64,000 nucleotides of DNA from JBEDUK01 sp963781595 (GTDB lineage Bacteria > Actinomycetota > UBA4738), in contig CAWAGG010000006.1 of assembly GCA_963781595.1 (NCBI GenBank), positions 1,674,001 through 1,738,000 of the forward strand, in the 5' to 3' direction. Under the pieces are notes generated by a model. It was not told where the DNA came from. It ran no database searches and saw only the letters and a program-made list of their open reading frames with translations. The position numbers were made by a program, and so were the translations under genes. Below are positions 52,431 to 61,367 of this stretch, piece after piece (the stretch's first letter is position 1; each line of letters starts with the position of its first letter).

Positions 52431-53518
52431 CCGCGCACCAGTGGCGGGGCGTGATCGAGGAGTACCGGTCGCGCCTCCCCGTGGACGACGCCACACCGGT
52501 GATCACGCTACGCGAGGGCGGGACACCGCTGGTCCACAGCGGCCGGCTCTCGGTCGAGACCGGCTGCGAGGTGCACCTGAAGTTCGAGGGCACGAACCCG
52601 ACCGGTTCGTTCAAGGACCGCGGGATGACGGTCGCGGTGTCGAAGGCCGTCGGAGCCGACGCGTCGGCCGTCGTGTGCGCGTCCACGGGCAACACGAGCG
52701 CCTCGGCCGCTGCGTACGCGGCGAAGGCTGGCCTGACTTGCGCCGTGATCGTGCCGCGCGGCAAGATCGCCCCCGGCAAGATGGCGCAGGCGCTCGCTCA
52801 TGGCGCCACCGTGATCGAGATCGACGGGAACTTCGACGCGGCCCTCTCGGTCGCCCGCGAACTGGCCGAACGGTTCGACGTCGAGCTGGTGAACTCCGTT
52901 AACCCCTTCCGCATCCAGGGGCAGAAGACACTGGCGTTCGAGGTGTGCGACGCGCTCGGTAGGGGGCCGGACCTGCACCTGGTCCCGGTGGGGAACGCCG
53001 GGAACATCACGAGCCACTGGCTCGGCTACGGCGAGTACATGGCCGACGGCGTGACCGCGACGACCCCGCGGATGTTCGGCTTCCAGGCCGCGGGCGCGGC
53101 GCCGATCGTGCTCGGCTATCCGGTCGACGAACCCGAGACCGTCGCCACCGCGATCCGGATCGGGGACCCGGCGTCGTGGGGGAGCGCGGTCAGGGCGGCC
53201 GAGGAGAGCGGCGGGGAGATCCTGGCCGTCACCGACGAGCAGATCCTCGCGGCGCAGCGACGGCTGATGCGCGAGGAGGGGTTGTTCGTCGAACCCGCCT
53301 CGGCGGCATCCGTCGCGGGACTCCTGTCGCTGCATGAGTCCGGCCGGCTCACGAGCGGTTCGACCCTCGTGTGCGTGCTCACGGGCCACGGTCTCAAGGA
53401 CCCGCAGTGGGGTATCGAAGGCGCTCCGGAGCCCCTGTCGCTCTCCGCCGACGCGGCCGCGATCGCGCTGAGCCTGGAGTTACCTCCCAGGTCAGGGTCG
53501 GGCGATCCTCAGGAGTAG
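52427..53518 (+). CDS. thrC: Threonine synthase
   Basis: A 363-residue PLP enzyme converting O-phosphohomoserine to threonine. The PLP lysine is in TGSFKDRGMTVAVSKA, followed by CASTGNTSASAAAYAAK and PVGNAGNITSHWLGY. Start GTG 52427 overlaps the hom stop, so hom-thrC is one operon. Its stop codon overlaps the convergent propeller gene by 10 bases. Confidence 0.95.
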   Translation: MTAHQWRGVIEEYRSRLPVDDATPVITLREGGTPLVHSGRLSVETGCEVHLKFEGTNPTGSFKDRGMTVAVSKAVGADASAVVCASTGNTSASAAAYAAKAGLTCAVIVPRGKIAPGKMAQALAHGATVIEIDGNFDAALSVARELAERFDVELVNSVNPFRIQGQKTLAFEVCDALGRGPDLHLVPVGNAGNITSHWLGYGEYMADGVTATTPRMFGFQAAGAAPIVLGYPVDEPETVATAIRIGDPASWGSAVRAAEESGGEILAVTDEQILAAQRRLMREEGLFVEPASAASVAGLLSLHESGRLTSGSTLVCVLTGHGLKDPQWGIEGAPEPLSLSADAAAIALSLELPPRSGSGDPQE

Positions 53519-54681
53519 AGCTCGATCAGCTGCGCGGCGGCGCTGCCGTCCGAGGGCGTCGAGATCCCGACCGCCCACATCTGCTTCGTCCCCGGTACGC
53601 TCGCAACGGCGAACAGGTTCGACTCCGCGTACCGACCCTGCGGGCTCCGAACGACCCTCCATGCGGCCCCGTTCCACCACTCGGTCAGGGTAAGGATCGG
53701 GCCACGGTGCGGCTGATGCTCTCCGACGGCCCAGACGGACGAGGGGGATCGAGCGACCAGATCATTGAGCTGCCCGTACCCCGTGCCGAAGTCGTCGACG
53801 ACCGACCACGCCTTCCCGTCCCAGTGCTCCAGGAGACGCTTCTCCGTCGCGAGGCTTTCTCCCACGGCCCACACGTCGGAGCCGGACGTCGCGGCGACAC
53901 CCCCGAGGAGCGTCAGGGGATCGGTCGATGCATCGGGGACGATCTGCCACGACCGACCATCCCAGTGCTCCGTCAGGGCGTGGTCGGCCACGCCGCTGTT
54001 GCCGACGGCCCACGCATCGTCCTCGGACACAGCGGTGATTGCGTCCAGCTCACCCCCGTTCGGCGGATCCTGCGTCTCGACGATCTTCCAGCGCGAACCG
54101 TTCCACCGTTCGATCATCGGAGCGTACGGGCCTCCCCAGTCGGCTTGCGAATAGCCGGCGACCCAGATCCTGCCGGCGGTACCCGCTCGGGACAGGTCAT
54201 AGAGGCCGGACGCCGCGCCTGGACTGGGGCTCGGCACGACGCTCCACGACGACCCGTCCCAGTGTTCGATCAGCGCGATGTCGAGCGAACGCTTCCCGCT
54301 CGACGATCCGATGGCCCACACGTTGTCCTGCGACAGCGCGAGGACCCCGCTGAGTCCGGCGTAGTAGCCGGGGCTGGGGCTCGGCACGACGCTCCACGAC
54401 GAACCGTCCCAATGTTCGATGAGCGGGTTGATGTGATGGTGGGGTGGGTCCCGCCAGTATTCGCCGACGGCCCACGCGTCGGTCGGGGTGAGGGCGCTCA
54501 CGTCGGCGAGGTATCCCTCCCCGCCGGGGTCCGGGGTCGGCACCACGCTCCACGTACCCGTCGGATGAGCGGGCGACGAGACAGCGGCCGGGAGGGGAGC
54601 CAACCAGAGCGCGGCGGCCATGGTTCCCAGCACGACGGCGGTCGAACCGAGACGTCGGATCATCGGCCCCGCTCGCACCAT
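53509..54681 (-). CDS. Secreted repeat (beta-propeller) protein
   Basis: About 390 residues. A signal peptide (VVLGTMAAALWLAPLPAAVS) is followed by seven or so repeats with LIEHWDGSSWSVVPSPSPG and DVWAVGE-type motifs, a propeller built of W-D/N-G and AVG strands. No cysteine for lipid attachment is present. Proteins of this type are abundant in soil actinobacteria and have no known function. Either ATG 54681 or ATG 54663 could be the start. It is divergent from the FAD oxidase gene. Confidence 0.8.
   Translation of the reverse strand: MVRAGPMIRRLGSTAVVLGTMAAALWLAPLPAAVSSPAHPTGTWSVVPTPDPGGEGYLADVSALTPTDAWAVGEYWRDPPHHHINPLIEHWDGSSWSVVPSPSPGYYAGLSGVLALSQDNVWAIGSSSGKRSLDIALIEHWDGSSWSVVPSPSPGAASGLYDLSRAGTAGRIWVAGYSQADWGGPYAPMIERWNGSRWKIVETQDPPNGGELDAITAVSEDDAWAVGNSGVADHALTEHWDGRSWQIVPDASTDPLTLLGGVAATSGSDVWAVGESLATEKRLLEHWDGKAWSVVDDFGTGYGQLNDLVARSPSSVWAVGEHQPHRGPILTLTEWWNGAAWRVVRSPQGRYAESNLFAVASVPGTKQMWAVGISTPSDGSAAAQLIELYS
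54224..54420 (-). repeat. Near-identical 47-bp DNA repeats, 150 bp apart
   Basis: Bases 54224-54270 and 54374-54420 are almost identical over about 47 bases, a whole blade of the propeller (VVPSPSPG to IEHWDGSSW). The spacing is exactly 150 bp. The low divergence suggests recent expansion or gene conversion, and the repeats could recombine. Confidence 0.7.
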
Positions 54682-54745
54682 CGAAGCATCGCACGACGGA
54701 CGGCCCGCCGCGCGAGGGTAGGCCGGCCGCCCGACCTTCGCGGGG

Positions 54746-54751
54746 TAGCAT
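54746..54751 (+). promoter_or_regulatory. Leaderless -10 box TAGCAT
   Basis: TAGCAT lies 7 bases before an in-frame GTG at 54759 and overlaps the ATG at 54750, favouring the GTG as start. Confidence 0.4.
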
Positions 54752-54758
54752 GCGCGCC

Positions 54759-56189
54759 GTGGGCCCTTCGACCGCCGGAACCCTGTCTGCGCTCCTTCCG
54801 ATCGGATCCGTGACGACCGAGCCTCGCGTGCTCGCCGCGGCCGCGCACGACTGGTGGACGCTGGACCTCCTGCGGAGTGCACGGGGCGATGAGACCGAGC
54901 TTCCTGCAGCGGTCGCGCGCCCAGCCTCGACCGATGAGGTCGCGACGATCCTCCGGTGGGCGACCGAGACCGGCACGGCGGTCGTTCCTCGCGGGGGCGG
55001 GTCGGGCGTCTGCGGGGCCGCCCGCGCGGGCAGCGGTTCGATCGTCCTGGACCTCTCGAGGATGAACCGCGTCCTCGAGGTCGACGACGTCTCGCGTGTG
55101 GTTCGCGTCGAAGCCGGGATCCGTGGCGACGCGCTCGAAGCGGCCCTCGAGCCGCACGGGCTCACGGTCGGTCACTACCCGCAATCGATCGAGCTGTCGA
55201 CGGTCGGCGGGTGGATCGCGGCGGCGTCCGCGGGCCAGGCGTCAGCCGGGTTCGGCGCGATCGAGGATCGTCTGCTCGGGCTCACGGCCGTCATGGCCGG
55301 CGGTGAGGTTCTCCACCTGCGAGCCGTGCCGCGCTCGGCGATGGGCCCGGACATCCGGCGGCTGTTGATCGGTTCGGAGGGCGCGTTCGCCGTCGTGACC
55401 GAAGCGACCCTGGCGTGCGCCTCCCTCCCGCGCGCCGTCGCCTGGGACGCGTTCGGCTTCGGGTCGTCGTTCGAGGCCTGCCTTGACGCCCTGCGCCGCG
55501 TGACGCAGGCGGACCTGCACCCGCTCGTCGTCCGCGGGTACGACGAAGCGGACGCGACGCTCGCGTTCGGCCGGATGGGCCACCCGGGCGGTGCGGTCGC
55601 GATCGTGGGGTTCGACGCGGCGTCGCCGGGCGTCGACGAACGCCGCGCCGCGGCCGCCGAGGCGCTCGGGGACGTCACCGAGGCGCTCGGTTCCGCGTAC
55701 GGCGAGCATTGGTGGGAGCATCGCAACGACGCGGTCGGTACCTACCGGAAGGTGATGGGCGAGGAGCGGATGTTCGGCCCCGGCGTCGTCGTCGACACGC
55801 TCGAGGTCGCTGCGCTCTGGCGCGACGTCCCCAGCATGTACTCGAACGTCCGGGGCGGGTTGCTCGCGCACGCCGAGGCCGTCGGATGCCACCTCTCGCA
55901 TCCGTACCCCTCCGGCGCGTCGCTGTACTTCACGTTCCTGGTGCGGGCCGCCGACGACCGTGCCGTCGAGGGCGCCTACCTCGCGGCGTTCGACACGGCG
56001 GCCGCCGCCTGCCTGGAGGCGGGAGGGACGCTCTCGCACCACCACGGCGTCGGGCTCCTGAAGGCGCCGTTCCTGGAAGAGGAACTCGGCGCGACCGGCG
56101 CAGATTTGCTCCGGCGCATCAAAGCCGCGGTCGACCCGGCGGGCGTCCTGAACCCGGGCAAGCTCGGCGCACCGGGAGGCGATCGATGA
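54759..56189 (+). CDS. FAD-dependent oxidase, alkyl-DHAP-synthase (AGPS)-like
   Basis: About 476 residues of the PCMH/vanillyl-alcohol-oxidase group. The FAD-binding domain has TAVVPRGGGSGVCGAARAG and VRVEAGIRGDALEAALEPHG; the cap domain follows, and near the C-terminus GGTLSHHHGVGLLKAPFL has the HHHG motif seen in alkyl-DHAP synthases. Related GlcD proteins lack it. If it is an AGPS, it makes the ether bond of ether lipids. It is coupled by ATGA to a lipid-kinase gene. Starts at 54759 (GTG) or 54750 (ATG) are possible. Confidence 0.8.
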   Translation: MGPSTAGTLSALLPIGSVTTEPRVLAAAAHDWWTLDLLRSARGDETELPAAVARPASTDEVATILRWATETGTAVVPRGGGSGVCGAARAGSGSIVLDLSRMNRVLEVDDVSRVVRVEAGIRGDALEAALEPHGLTVGHYPQSIELSTVGGWIAAASAGQASAGFGAIEDRLLGLTAVMAGGEVLHLRAVPRSAMGPDIRRLLIGSEGAFAVVTEATLACASLPRAVAWDAFGFGSSFEACLDALRRVTQADLHPLVVRGYDEADATLAFGRMGHPGGAVAIVGFDAASPGVDERRAAAAEALGDVTEALGSAYGEHWWEHRNDAVGTYRKVMGEERMFGPGVVVDTLEVAALWRDVPSMYSNVRGGLLAHAEAVGCHLSHPYPSGASLYFTFLVRAADDRAVEGAYLAAFDTAAAACLEAGGTLSHHHGVGLLKAPFLEEELGATGADLLRRIKAAVDPAGVLNPGKLGAPGGDR

Positions 56190-57112
56190 CGAACCCGTTC
56201 GGTCCGATGACGATGATCGTGAACCCGGTGTCGGGCAAGGGGAGGGTCGCCGCCGCGCTGCCGAACATCGAGGAGGCGGTGCGCCGCGAAGGCCTCGAGT
56301 ACCGGATCGAGGTGACCCGCGGACCCGGCGACGCGTCGACGGCGGCGCGCGAGGCGCTGCGAGCCGGCGAGCGGTTCATCGTCGCGGTCGGCGGCGACGG
56401 AACGATCCACGAGGTCGTCAACGGCATGATCGCCGGCGACGCCGCGATCCGGGCGGACGCCGTGCTGGGTGTCGTCGCGGCGGGGTCGGGTTCGGACTTC
56501 GTACGGACGTTCGACCTGCCGGGCGACTCGGTCCGCGCGTGCGCGCACCTGGCGGGCGAGGCGACGCGGCCGCTCGACGTCGGGAAAGTAACGTATGTTG
56601 ACCATCTGTCCGGCACCCGGGCCGTCCGGTACTTCGCGAACATCGCCGAGGTCGGGCTCGGCGCGGCCACCGTCGCGAGGGCCGCGGGGCTGCCCAGGTC
56701 GATCGGGCGTTCGCGCTACGTCCTGGGGTTCTGGATGACGCTGCCGGGGTTCAGGAACTGCCCCGTGCGCTTGGAGGTGGACGAGCGCAGGTTCGAGGGC
56801 CGCATCCACAACCTGGTCGTCGCGAACGGGCGGTTCTTCGGCGGCGGCATGCACATCTCGCCGAAGTCCCAGCCCGACGACGGGGCGTTCGACGTGCTGG
56901 TGATGAAGGGGCCGAAGTCGGATTCGTTCACGACGATCCCGAAGGTCTACAGGGGTGCGCACCTGCCTGACGACGACATCGTCGAGCTGACGGCGTCGCG
57001 GGTCCATGTCGGAGCCGACCGGCCGCTCCCGATCGAGGCGGACGGCGAGGTCCTGGGCACGACGCCGGCGACGTTCGAGCTGCTCCCGAGGCCGCTCCTG
57101 CTGAAGGTCTGA
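56186..57112 (+). CDS. Diacylglycerol kinase family protein
   Basis: A 308-residue soluble lipid kinase. Motifs are MTMIVNPVSGKGR, VAVGGDGTIHEVVNGMIAG (GGDGT) and VAAGSGSDFVRTFDLP, then FFGGGMHISPKSQPDDGAFD. It phosphorylates a lipid alcohol such as diacylglycerol with ATP. GGGAGG lies 7 bases before the ATG, which overlaps the stop of the AGPS-like gene, so both enzymes are probably made together and may act in one glycerolipid pathway. Confidence 0.93.
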   Translation: MTNPFGPMTMIVNPVSGKGRVAAALPNIEEAVRREGLEYRIEVTRGPGDASTAAREALRAGERFIVAVGGDGTIHEVVNGMIAGDAAIRADAVLGVVAAGSGSDFVRTFDLPGDSVRACAHLAGEATRPLDVGKVTYVDHLSGTRAVRYFANIAEVGLGAATVARAAGLPRSIGRSRYVLGFWMTLPGFRNCPVRLEVDERRFEGRIHNLVVANGRFFGGGMHISPKSQPDDGAFDVLVMKGPKSDSFTTIPKVYRGAHLPDDDIVELTASRVHVGADRPLPIEADGEVLGTTPATFELLPRPLLLKV

Positions 57113-57130
57113 CGCGCTCCGCGTCGCCGC

Positions 57131-58642
57131 CTACCCGGCGGCCGCCCTCGATCCGGCCGCCTCGTCGAGCGACGCGATGCGGGTGCGACGGACCATGACG
57201 TCGTCCTGCGTTAGCGCCATCTCGCGCTCCCGCGCCATGCGCGCCTCCACGGCGAGGACCGGGAGGCCATCCACGAGCGGTTCGGCCAAGGATCGCTCCT
57301 CGCGGATCATCGCGAGCGCCTGCGTCCAGTCGTCGCCGAAGCGGAACACCAGCCGACGGGCCGCACCGGCGTCGAGCCCGACGGTCGGAGCTTCGGCCTC
57401 CGCTCGCCCGATCGCCTCGGGCAGCGCGACCGTCAGGCCGAGCGGGATCTCGCGCGTCCGGCACACCGATCGCATGCCGAGCGCGTCGGTCACGCGGTCG
57501 ACCAGGTCCTCCGCCATGGCTCGGTACGTCGTGAGCTTCCCACCGGTGATCGTGAACAATCCGGGCGGCTCCTCGTCGATCGAGTGCCGTCGCGACAGAT
57601 CCGTCGTCCCCGCGTCGCCGCGGTCGAGGAGCGGGCGCAGTCCCGCCCAGGACGCCACCACGTCGTCCGCGGTGACGCCGGGGAACGCCCGGGCGATCGG
57701 TTCGAGCAGGTACTCGACGTCATCCGGTGTGACGGCGGGATCGTCGAGGTCGCCCTGGTACGGCGTGTCCGATGTTCCCGCGTACGTACGGTCGGCCCAC
57801 GGCATCACGAACACGTGCCGGCCATCGCCGGCGGGCAGCCCGACGGCGGCGGTGGTCCGGATCGCGCCCGGCCGGAACACCAGGTGGATGCCCTTGCTCG
57901 GGCGCATCAGCTCGGGGGCGGAGCATCCCAGCGCCCGGACGCGGTCGGCCCACACCCCGGTCGCGTTGGCGACCGCTCGGGCTCGAACGTCGAACCCTCC
58001 TCCCGTCATGGCATCGCGAACGCGCGCTCCCGTCACCCGGCCCGACGCCGCCTCCTGCTGGAACGCCGTCACCTCCGCGTGGTTCGCGACCAGCGCCCCG
58101 AACGACCTCGCTGTGCCGACCACAGCGAGCGTGAGCCGGGCGTCGTCCGTTCGGCACTCCGGGTACGTCAGCGCCCGGGTCGGGTGTTCGAACCCCGGGA
58201 CCGCGCGCGCGACCTCGTCGGCGCCGGCGCGACGGTGGCGACGGACGTTCCGCCCGGCGGCCAGCGCGTCGTAGACGGTGAGCCCGGCGCCCAGGAGCGC
58301 GCGACGACGGATCGACGGCTCCGGAACGTAGAAGCGCACCGGCCGGACCAGGTGCGGCGCCAACCGCAGCAGGATCGCGCGCTCGCGGAGCGCCTCGCGG
58401 ACCAGGCCGACCTCCAGGTGCTCCAGGTATCGGAGCCCGCCGTGGATCATCCGGGACGAGCCCCCCGACGTGCCCGACGCGAAATCGTCGCGTTCGACGA
58501 GCGCGACCGAGAGCCCGCGTGACGCCGCGTCCAGTGCGATCCCGGCGCCGCTGATGCCGCCGCCGATGACGAGGACGTCGTACGTCCCTTCGGCCATGCG
58601 GGCGAGGTCCGACCGGCGCGACTCGGGCGTGAGGGGCAGCAT
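57131..58642 (-). CDS. glpD: Glycerol-3-phosphate dehydrogenase (FAD)
   Basis: A 503-residue enzyme oxidising glycerol-3-phosphate to dihydroxyacetone phosphate and passing electrons to quinone. The FAD site is YDVLVIGGGISGAGIALDAA, then GTSGGSSRMIHGGLRYLEH and the C-terminal domain with ITGGKLTTYRAMAEDLVD. DHAP is the precursor of alkyl-DHAP lipids, which fits the convergent AGPS-like gene 18 bases away. It is divergent from leuS. Confidence 0.93.
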   Translation of the reverse strand: MLPLTPESRRSDLARMAEGTYDVLVIGGGISGAGIALDAASRGLSVALVERDDFASGTSGGSSRMIHGGLRYLEHLEVGLVREALRERAILLRLAPHLVRPVRFYVPEPSIRRRALLGAGLTVYDALAAGRNVRRHRRAGADEVARAVPGFEHPTRALTYPECRTDDARLTLAVVGTARSFGALVANHAEVTAFQQEAASGRVTGARVRDAMTGGGFDVRARAVANATGVWADRVRALGCSAPELMRPSKGIHLVFRPGAIRTTAAVGLPAGDGRHVFVMPWADRTYAGTSDTPYQGDLDDPAVTPDDVEYLLEPIARAFPGVTADDVVASWAGLRPLLDRGDAGTTDLSRRHSIDEEPPGLFTITGGKLTTYRAMAEDLVDRVTDALGMRSVCRTREIPLGLTVALPEAIGRAEAEAPTVGLDAGAARRLVFRFGDDWTQALAMIREERSLAEPLVDGLPVLAVEARMAREREMALTQDDVMVRRTRIASLDEAAGSRAAAG

Positions 58643-58701
58643 CGTCGCCGACCAGCGTACCGACGGCGCCGCACGCGACCGGCCAGCGACGAACGACCCG
58701 C

Positions 58702-58707
58702 TACCAT
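58702..58707 (+). promoter_or_regulatory. Leaderless -10 box TACCAT
   Basis: TACCAT lies 9 bases before the ATG at 58717 of leuS, which has no Shine-Dalgarno. Confidence 0.45.
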
Positions 58708-58716
58708 TCTTGGACC

Positions 58717-61170
58717 ATGCGCCGCTACGAGCCGTCCGAGATCGAACCGAAATGGCAGCGGGTCTGGGAGGAGGAGGAGCTCTACCGCGCCTCCGACGAC
58801 CCCGACGACCCGCGGCCGCGCTTCTACGCGCTGGACATGTTCCCGTATCCCTCGGGCGATCTGCACATGGGCCACGTCGAGGCCTTCAGCGGCGGCGACG
58901 TCGTCGCTCGGTTCCACGCGCTCCGCGGCGCGAACGTGATGCACCCGATCGGATGGGACGCGTTCGGCCTGAATGCGGAGAACGCGGCGATCAAGCGCGG
59001 AGTCGATCCCAAGGAATGGACGTACGCGAACATCGCGCAGCAGGCGGCGTCGTTCAAGCGGCTGGGGATGTCGTTCGACTGGACGCGGATCGTCCGCACG
59101 TGCGACCCCGAGTACTACCGCTGGACGCAGTGGCTGTTCCTGCGGCTGTTCGAGCGCGGCTGGGCGTACCGCAAGAACGCGCCGGTGAACTGGTGCCCGA
59201 AGGACCAGACGGTCCTGGCGAACGAGCAGGTGATCCAAGGCGCCTGCGAACGCTGCGGCACCATGGTCGAACGGCGCGACCTGACCCAGTGGTTCTTCCG
59301 GGTCACGGAGTTCGCGCAGCGTCTGCTGGACGACATGGACCAGATGGTCGAATGGCCCGAGCGCGTGATCACGATGCAGCGGAACTGGATCGGGCGCTCC
59401 GAGGGCGCGGACGTGGAGTTCGAGGTCGCGGAGACGGGCCAGAGGATCACGGTGTTCACGACGCGGCCCGACACGCTGTGGGGCGTCACGTTCTTCGTGT
59501 TCGCGGTCGAACACCCGTTGGTCCCGGAACTGGCGCGCCTGGCCGGTACGTGGTCCGACGTCGAACCGCTGCTCGAGAAGGTCCGGCACACGCCGCTCAA
59601 CTCGCGCGAGGCGGCCGACACGAAGGAGGGCGTGGCGCTCGGCGTCCACGTCGTGAACCCCGTGAACGGCGAACGCATCCTGGTCTTCGTGGCGCCGTAC
59701 GTACTGATGGAGTACGGGACCGGCGCGGTGATGGGTGTGCCCGCGCACGACCAGCGCGACTTCGAGTTCGCCCGCGAGCATGGGCTGCCCGTGCGCGTGG
59801 TGATCGCGCCGCCGGGCGCCGACCTGGATCCGGATGCGATGGACGCCGCGTACCCGCACGAGGGCGTGATGGTGAACTCGGGACCGTTCGACGGGACGCC
59901 GTCGCCGGAGTCGATCGGCAGGGTCGCCAGCTGGCTGGCCGAACAGGGCTTCGGCAAGCCGTCGGTGACGTTCCGGCTGCGCGACTGGCTGATCAGCCGG
60001 CAGCGCTACTGGGGCCCGCCGATCCCGATCGTGCACTGCCCGACGTGCGGCGAGGTCCCCGTGCCGGACGACCAGCTGCCGGTCCTGCTGCCCGACGACG
60101 TCGACTTCCAGCCCGGCGGCGAATCACCGCTGGCGCGCCACCCGACGTGGAGATTCGTCACGTGCCCCTCGTGCGGCGGCCCGGCCGAGCGCGACACCGA
60201 CACGCTGGACACGTTCGTGGATTCGTCCTGGTACTTCTTCCGGTACTGCTCGCCGGACGACGAGGACGGGCCGTTCCGCCTGGCGGACATCGAACGCTGG
60301 ATGCCCACCGACCAGTACACGGGCGGTGTCGAGCACGCGATCCTGCACCTGCTCTACTGCCGGTTCTTCACCAAGGCGCTGTTCGACCTGGGGATGGTGC
60401 CGTTCACCGAGCCGTTCCCGCGGCTGATGAATCAGGGTCAGGTGATCTACGGCGGCGCGGCGATGTCGAAGACGAAGGGGAACATCGTCGAGCCGATGCC
60501 GATCGTGGAGCGGTGGGGGGCGGACACGATCCGGCTGATGATGCTGTTCGCGAACCCGTTCCGCGACGACATCGACTGGGCGCTGATCGCGGACGACCCG
60601 AACCGTCGGCCCGGCGTGAACTCGTGGCTGGGCCGGGTGTTCGCGGCGGTGGGCGATGCCGTCGAGCGTGGCGCGTCGGCCGAGGAACCCGAGGCGCTGG
60701 TCCGTCTGACGCACCGGACGATCGCGGGGGCCACCGACGACCTGGAGCGGTTCCGGTTCAACGTCGCGATCTCGAAGCTGATGGTGCTGACGAACGAGAT
60801 CCGTTCGACGCTGGATGCGGGCGGGGGAGCGCTGGCGGCGGTCCGGGCGCTGGTCGTGATGCTCGCGCCGTTCGCGCCGTTCGCGGCCGAGGAGCTATGG
60901 CGGGTCGACCTTGGCGAACCGGCGACGGTGCATCGCGCGTCGTGGCCGTCGTTCGACCCAGCGTTGGCGGCGCAGGAGACGGCGACGCTGGTCGTACAGG
61001 TGGACGGGAAGGTGCGCGATCGCCTGATCGTGCCGGCCGACGCGAGCGAAGAGGCGTGCCGGTCGGCGGCACTGGCGTCGCCGAGGGTCGCGGCGCTGCT
61101 GAACGGCGGCGAGCCGGCGCGCGTGATCGTGCGACCGCCGCGTCTGGTGAACGTCGTCACGCGGGGCTGA
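58717..61170 (+). CDS. leuS: Leucyl-tRNA synthetase
   Basis: An 817-residue class I synthetase. The HIGH site is PYPSGDLHMGHVEAF (HMGH), the editing domain (about 220-400) has FTTRPDTLWGVTFFVFAVEH and the KMSKS site is AMSKTKGNIVEP. Two zinc-type CxxC pairs (CPTCG, CPSCG) are present. Length and order match bacterial LeuRS. It attaches leucine to tRNA-Leu. It starts the leuS-comEA-comEC run common in actinobacteria. Confidence 0.96.
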   Translation: MRRYEPSEIEPKWQRVWEEEELYRASDDPDDPRPRFYALDMFPYPSGDLHMGHVEAFSGGDVVARFHALRGANVMHPIGWDAFGLNAENAAIKRGVDPKEWTYANIAQQAASFKRLGMSFDWTRIVRTCDPEYYRWTQWLFLRLFERGWAYRKNAPVNWCPKDQTVLANEQVIQGACERCGTMVERRDLTQWFFRVTEFAQRLLDDMDQMVEWPERVITMQRNWIGRSEGADVEFEVAETGQRITVFTTRPDTLWGVTFFVFAVEHPLVPELARLAGTWSDVEPLLEKVRHTPLNSREAADTKEGVALGVHVVNPVNGERILVFVAPYVLMEYGTGAVMGVPAHDQRDFEFAREHGLPVRVVIAPPGADLDPDAMDAAYPHEGVMVNSGPFDGTPSPESIGRVASWLAEQGFGKPSVTFRLRDWLISRQRYWGPPIPIVHCPTCGEVPVPDDQLPVLLPDDVDFQPGGESPLARHPTWRFVTCPSCGGPAERDTDTLDTFVDSSWYFFRYCSPDDEDGPFRLADIERWMPTDQYTGGVEHAILHLLYCRFFTKALFDLGMVPFTEPFPRLMNQGQVIYGGAAMSKTKGNIVEPMPIVERWGADTIRLMMLFANPFRDDIDWALIADDPNRRPGVNSWLGRVFAAVGDAVERGASAEEPEALVRLTHRTIAGATDDLERFRFNVAISKLMVLTNEIRSTLDAGGGALAAVRALVVMLAPFAPFAAEELWRVDLGEPATVHRASWPSFDPALAAQETATLVVQVDGKVRDRLIVPADASEEACRSAALASPRVAALLNGGEPARVIVRPPRLVNVVTRG

Positions 61171-61367
61171 CCGGCCCGTCGGCGAGTTCCTCCCTCGGGT
61201 GTGACGCCGGTCAATGTCGGCTGGAGCGCGCGCTGCTACCGTCGCTCCGCCGAGCGCGTGACCGTGACGCTGCCCGGTCGTCCTTCCTCGGATGACAGCC
61301 TCCTCCTCCCTGCGGGCGGGCTCCGGCGTGCCCGGCGCGGGGCGGACGTGAGCGCCGAGGGGGACCG

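Noticed and set aside
58470..61295. A 941-codon frame over leuS
   Set aside because: It is an alternative frame of leuS with Arg/Gly-rich, repetitive content typical of high-GC shadow frames.
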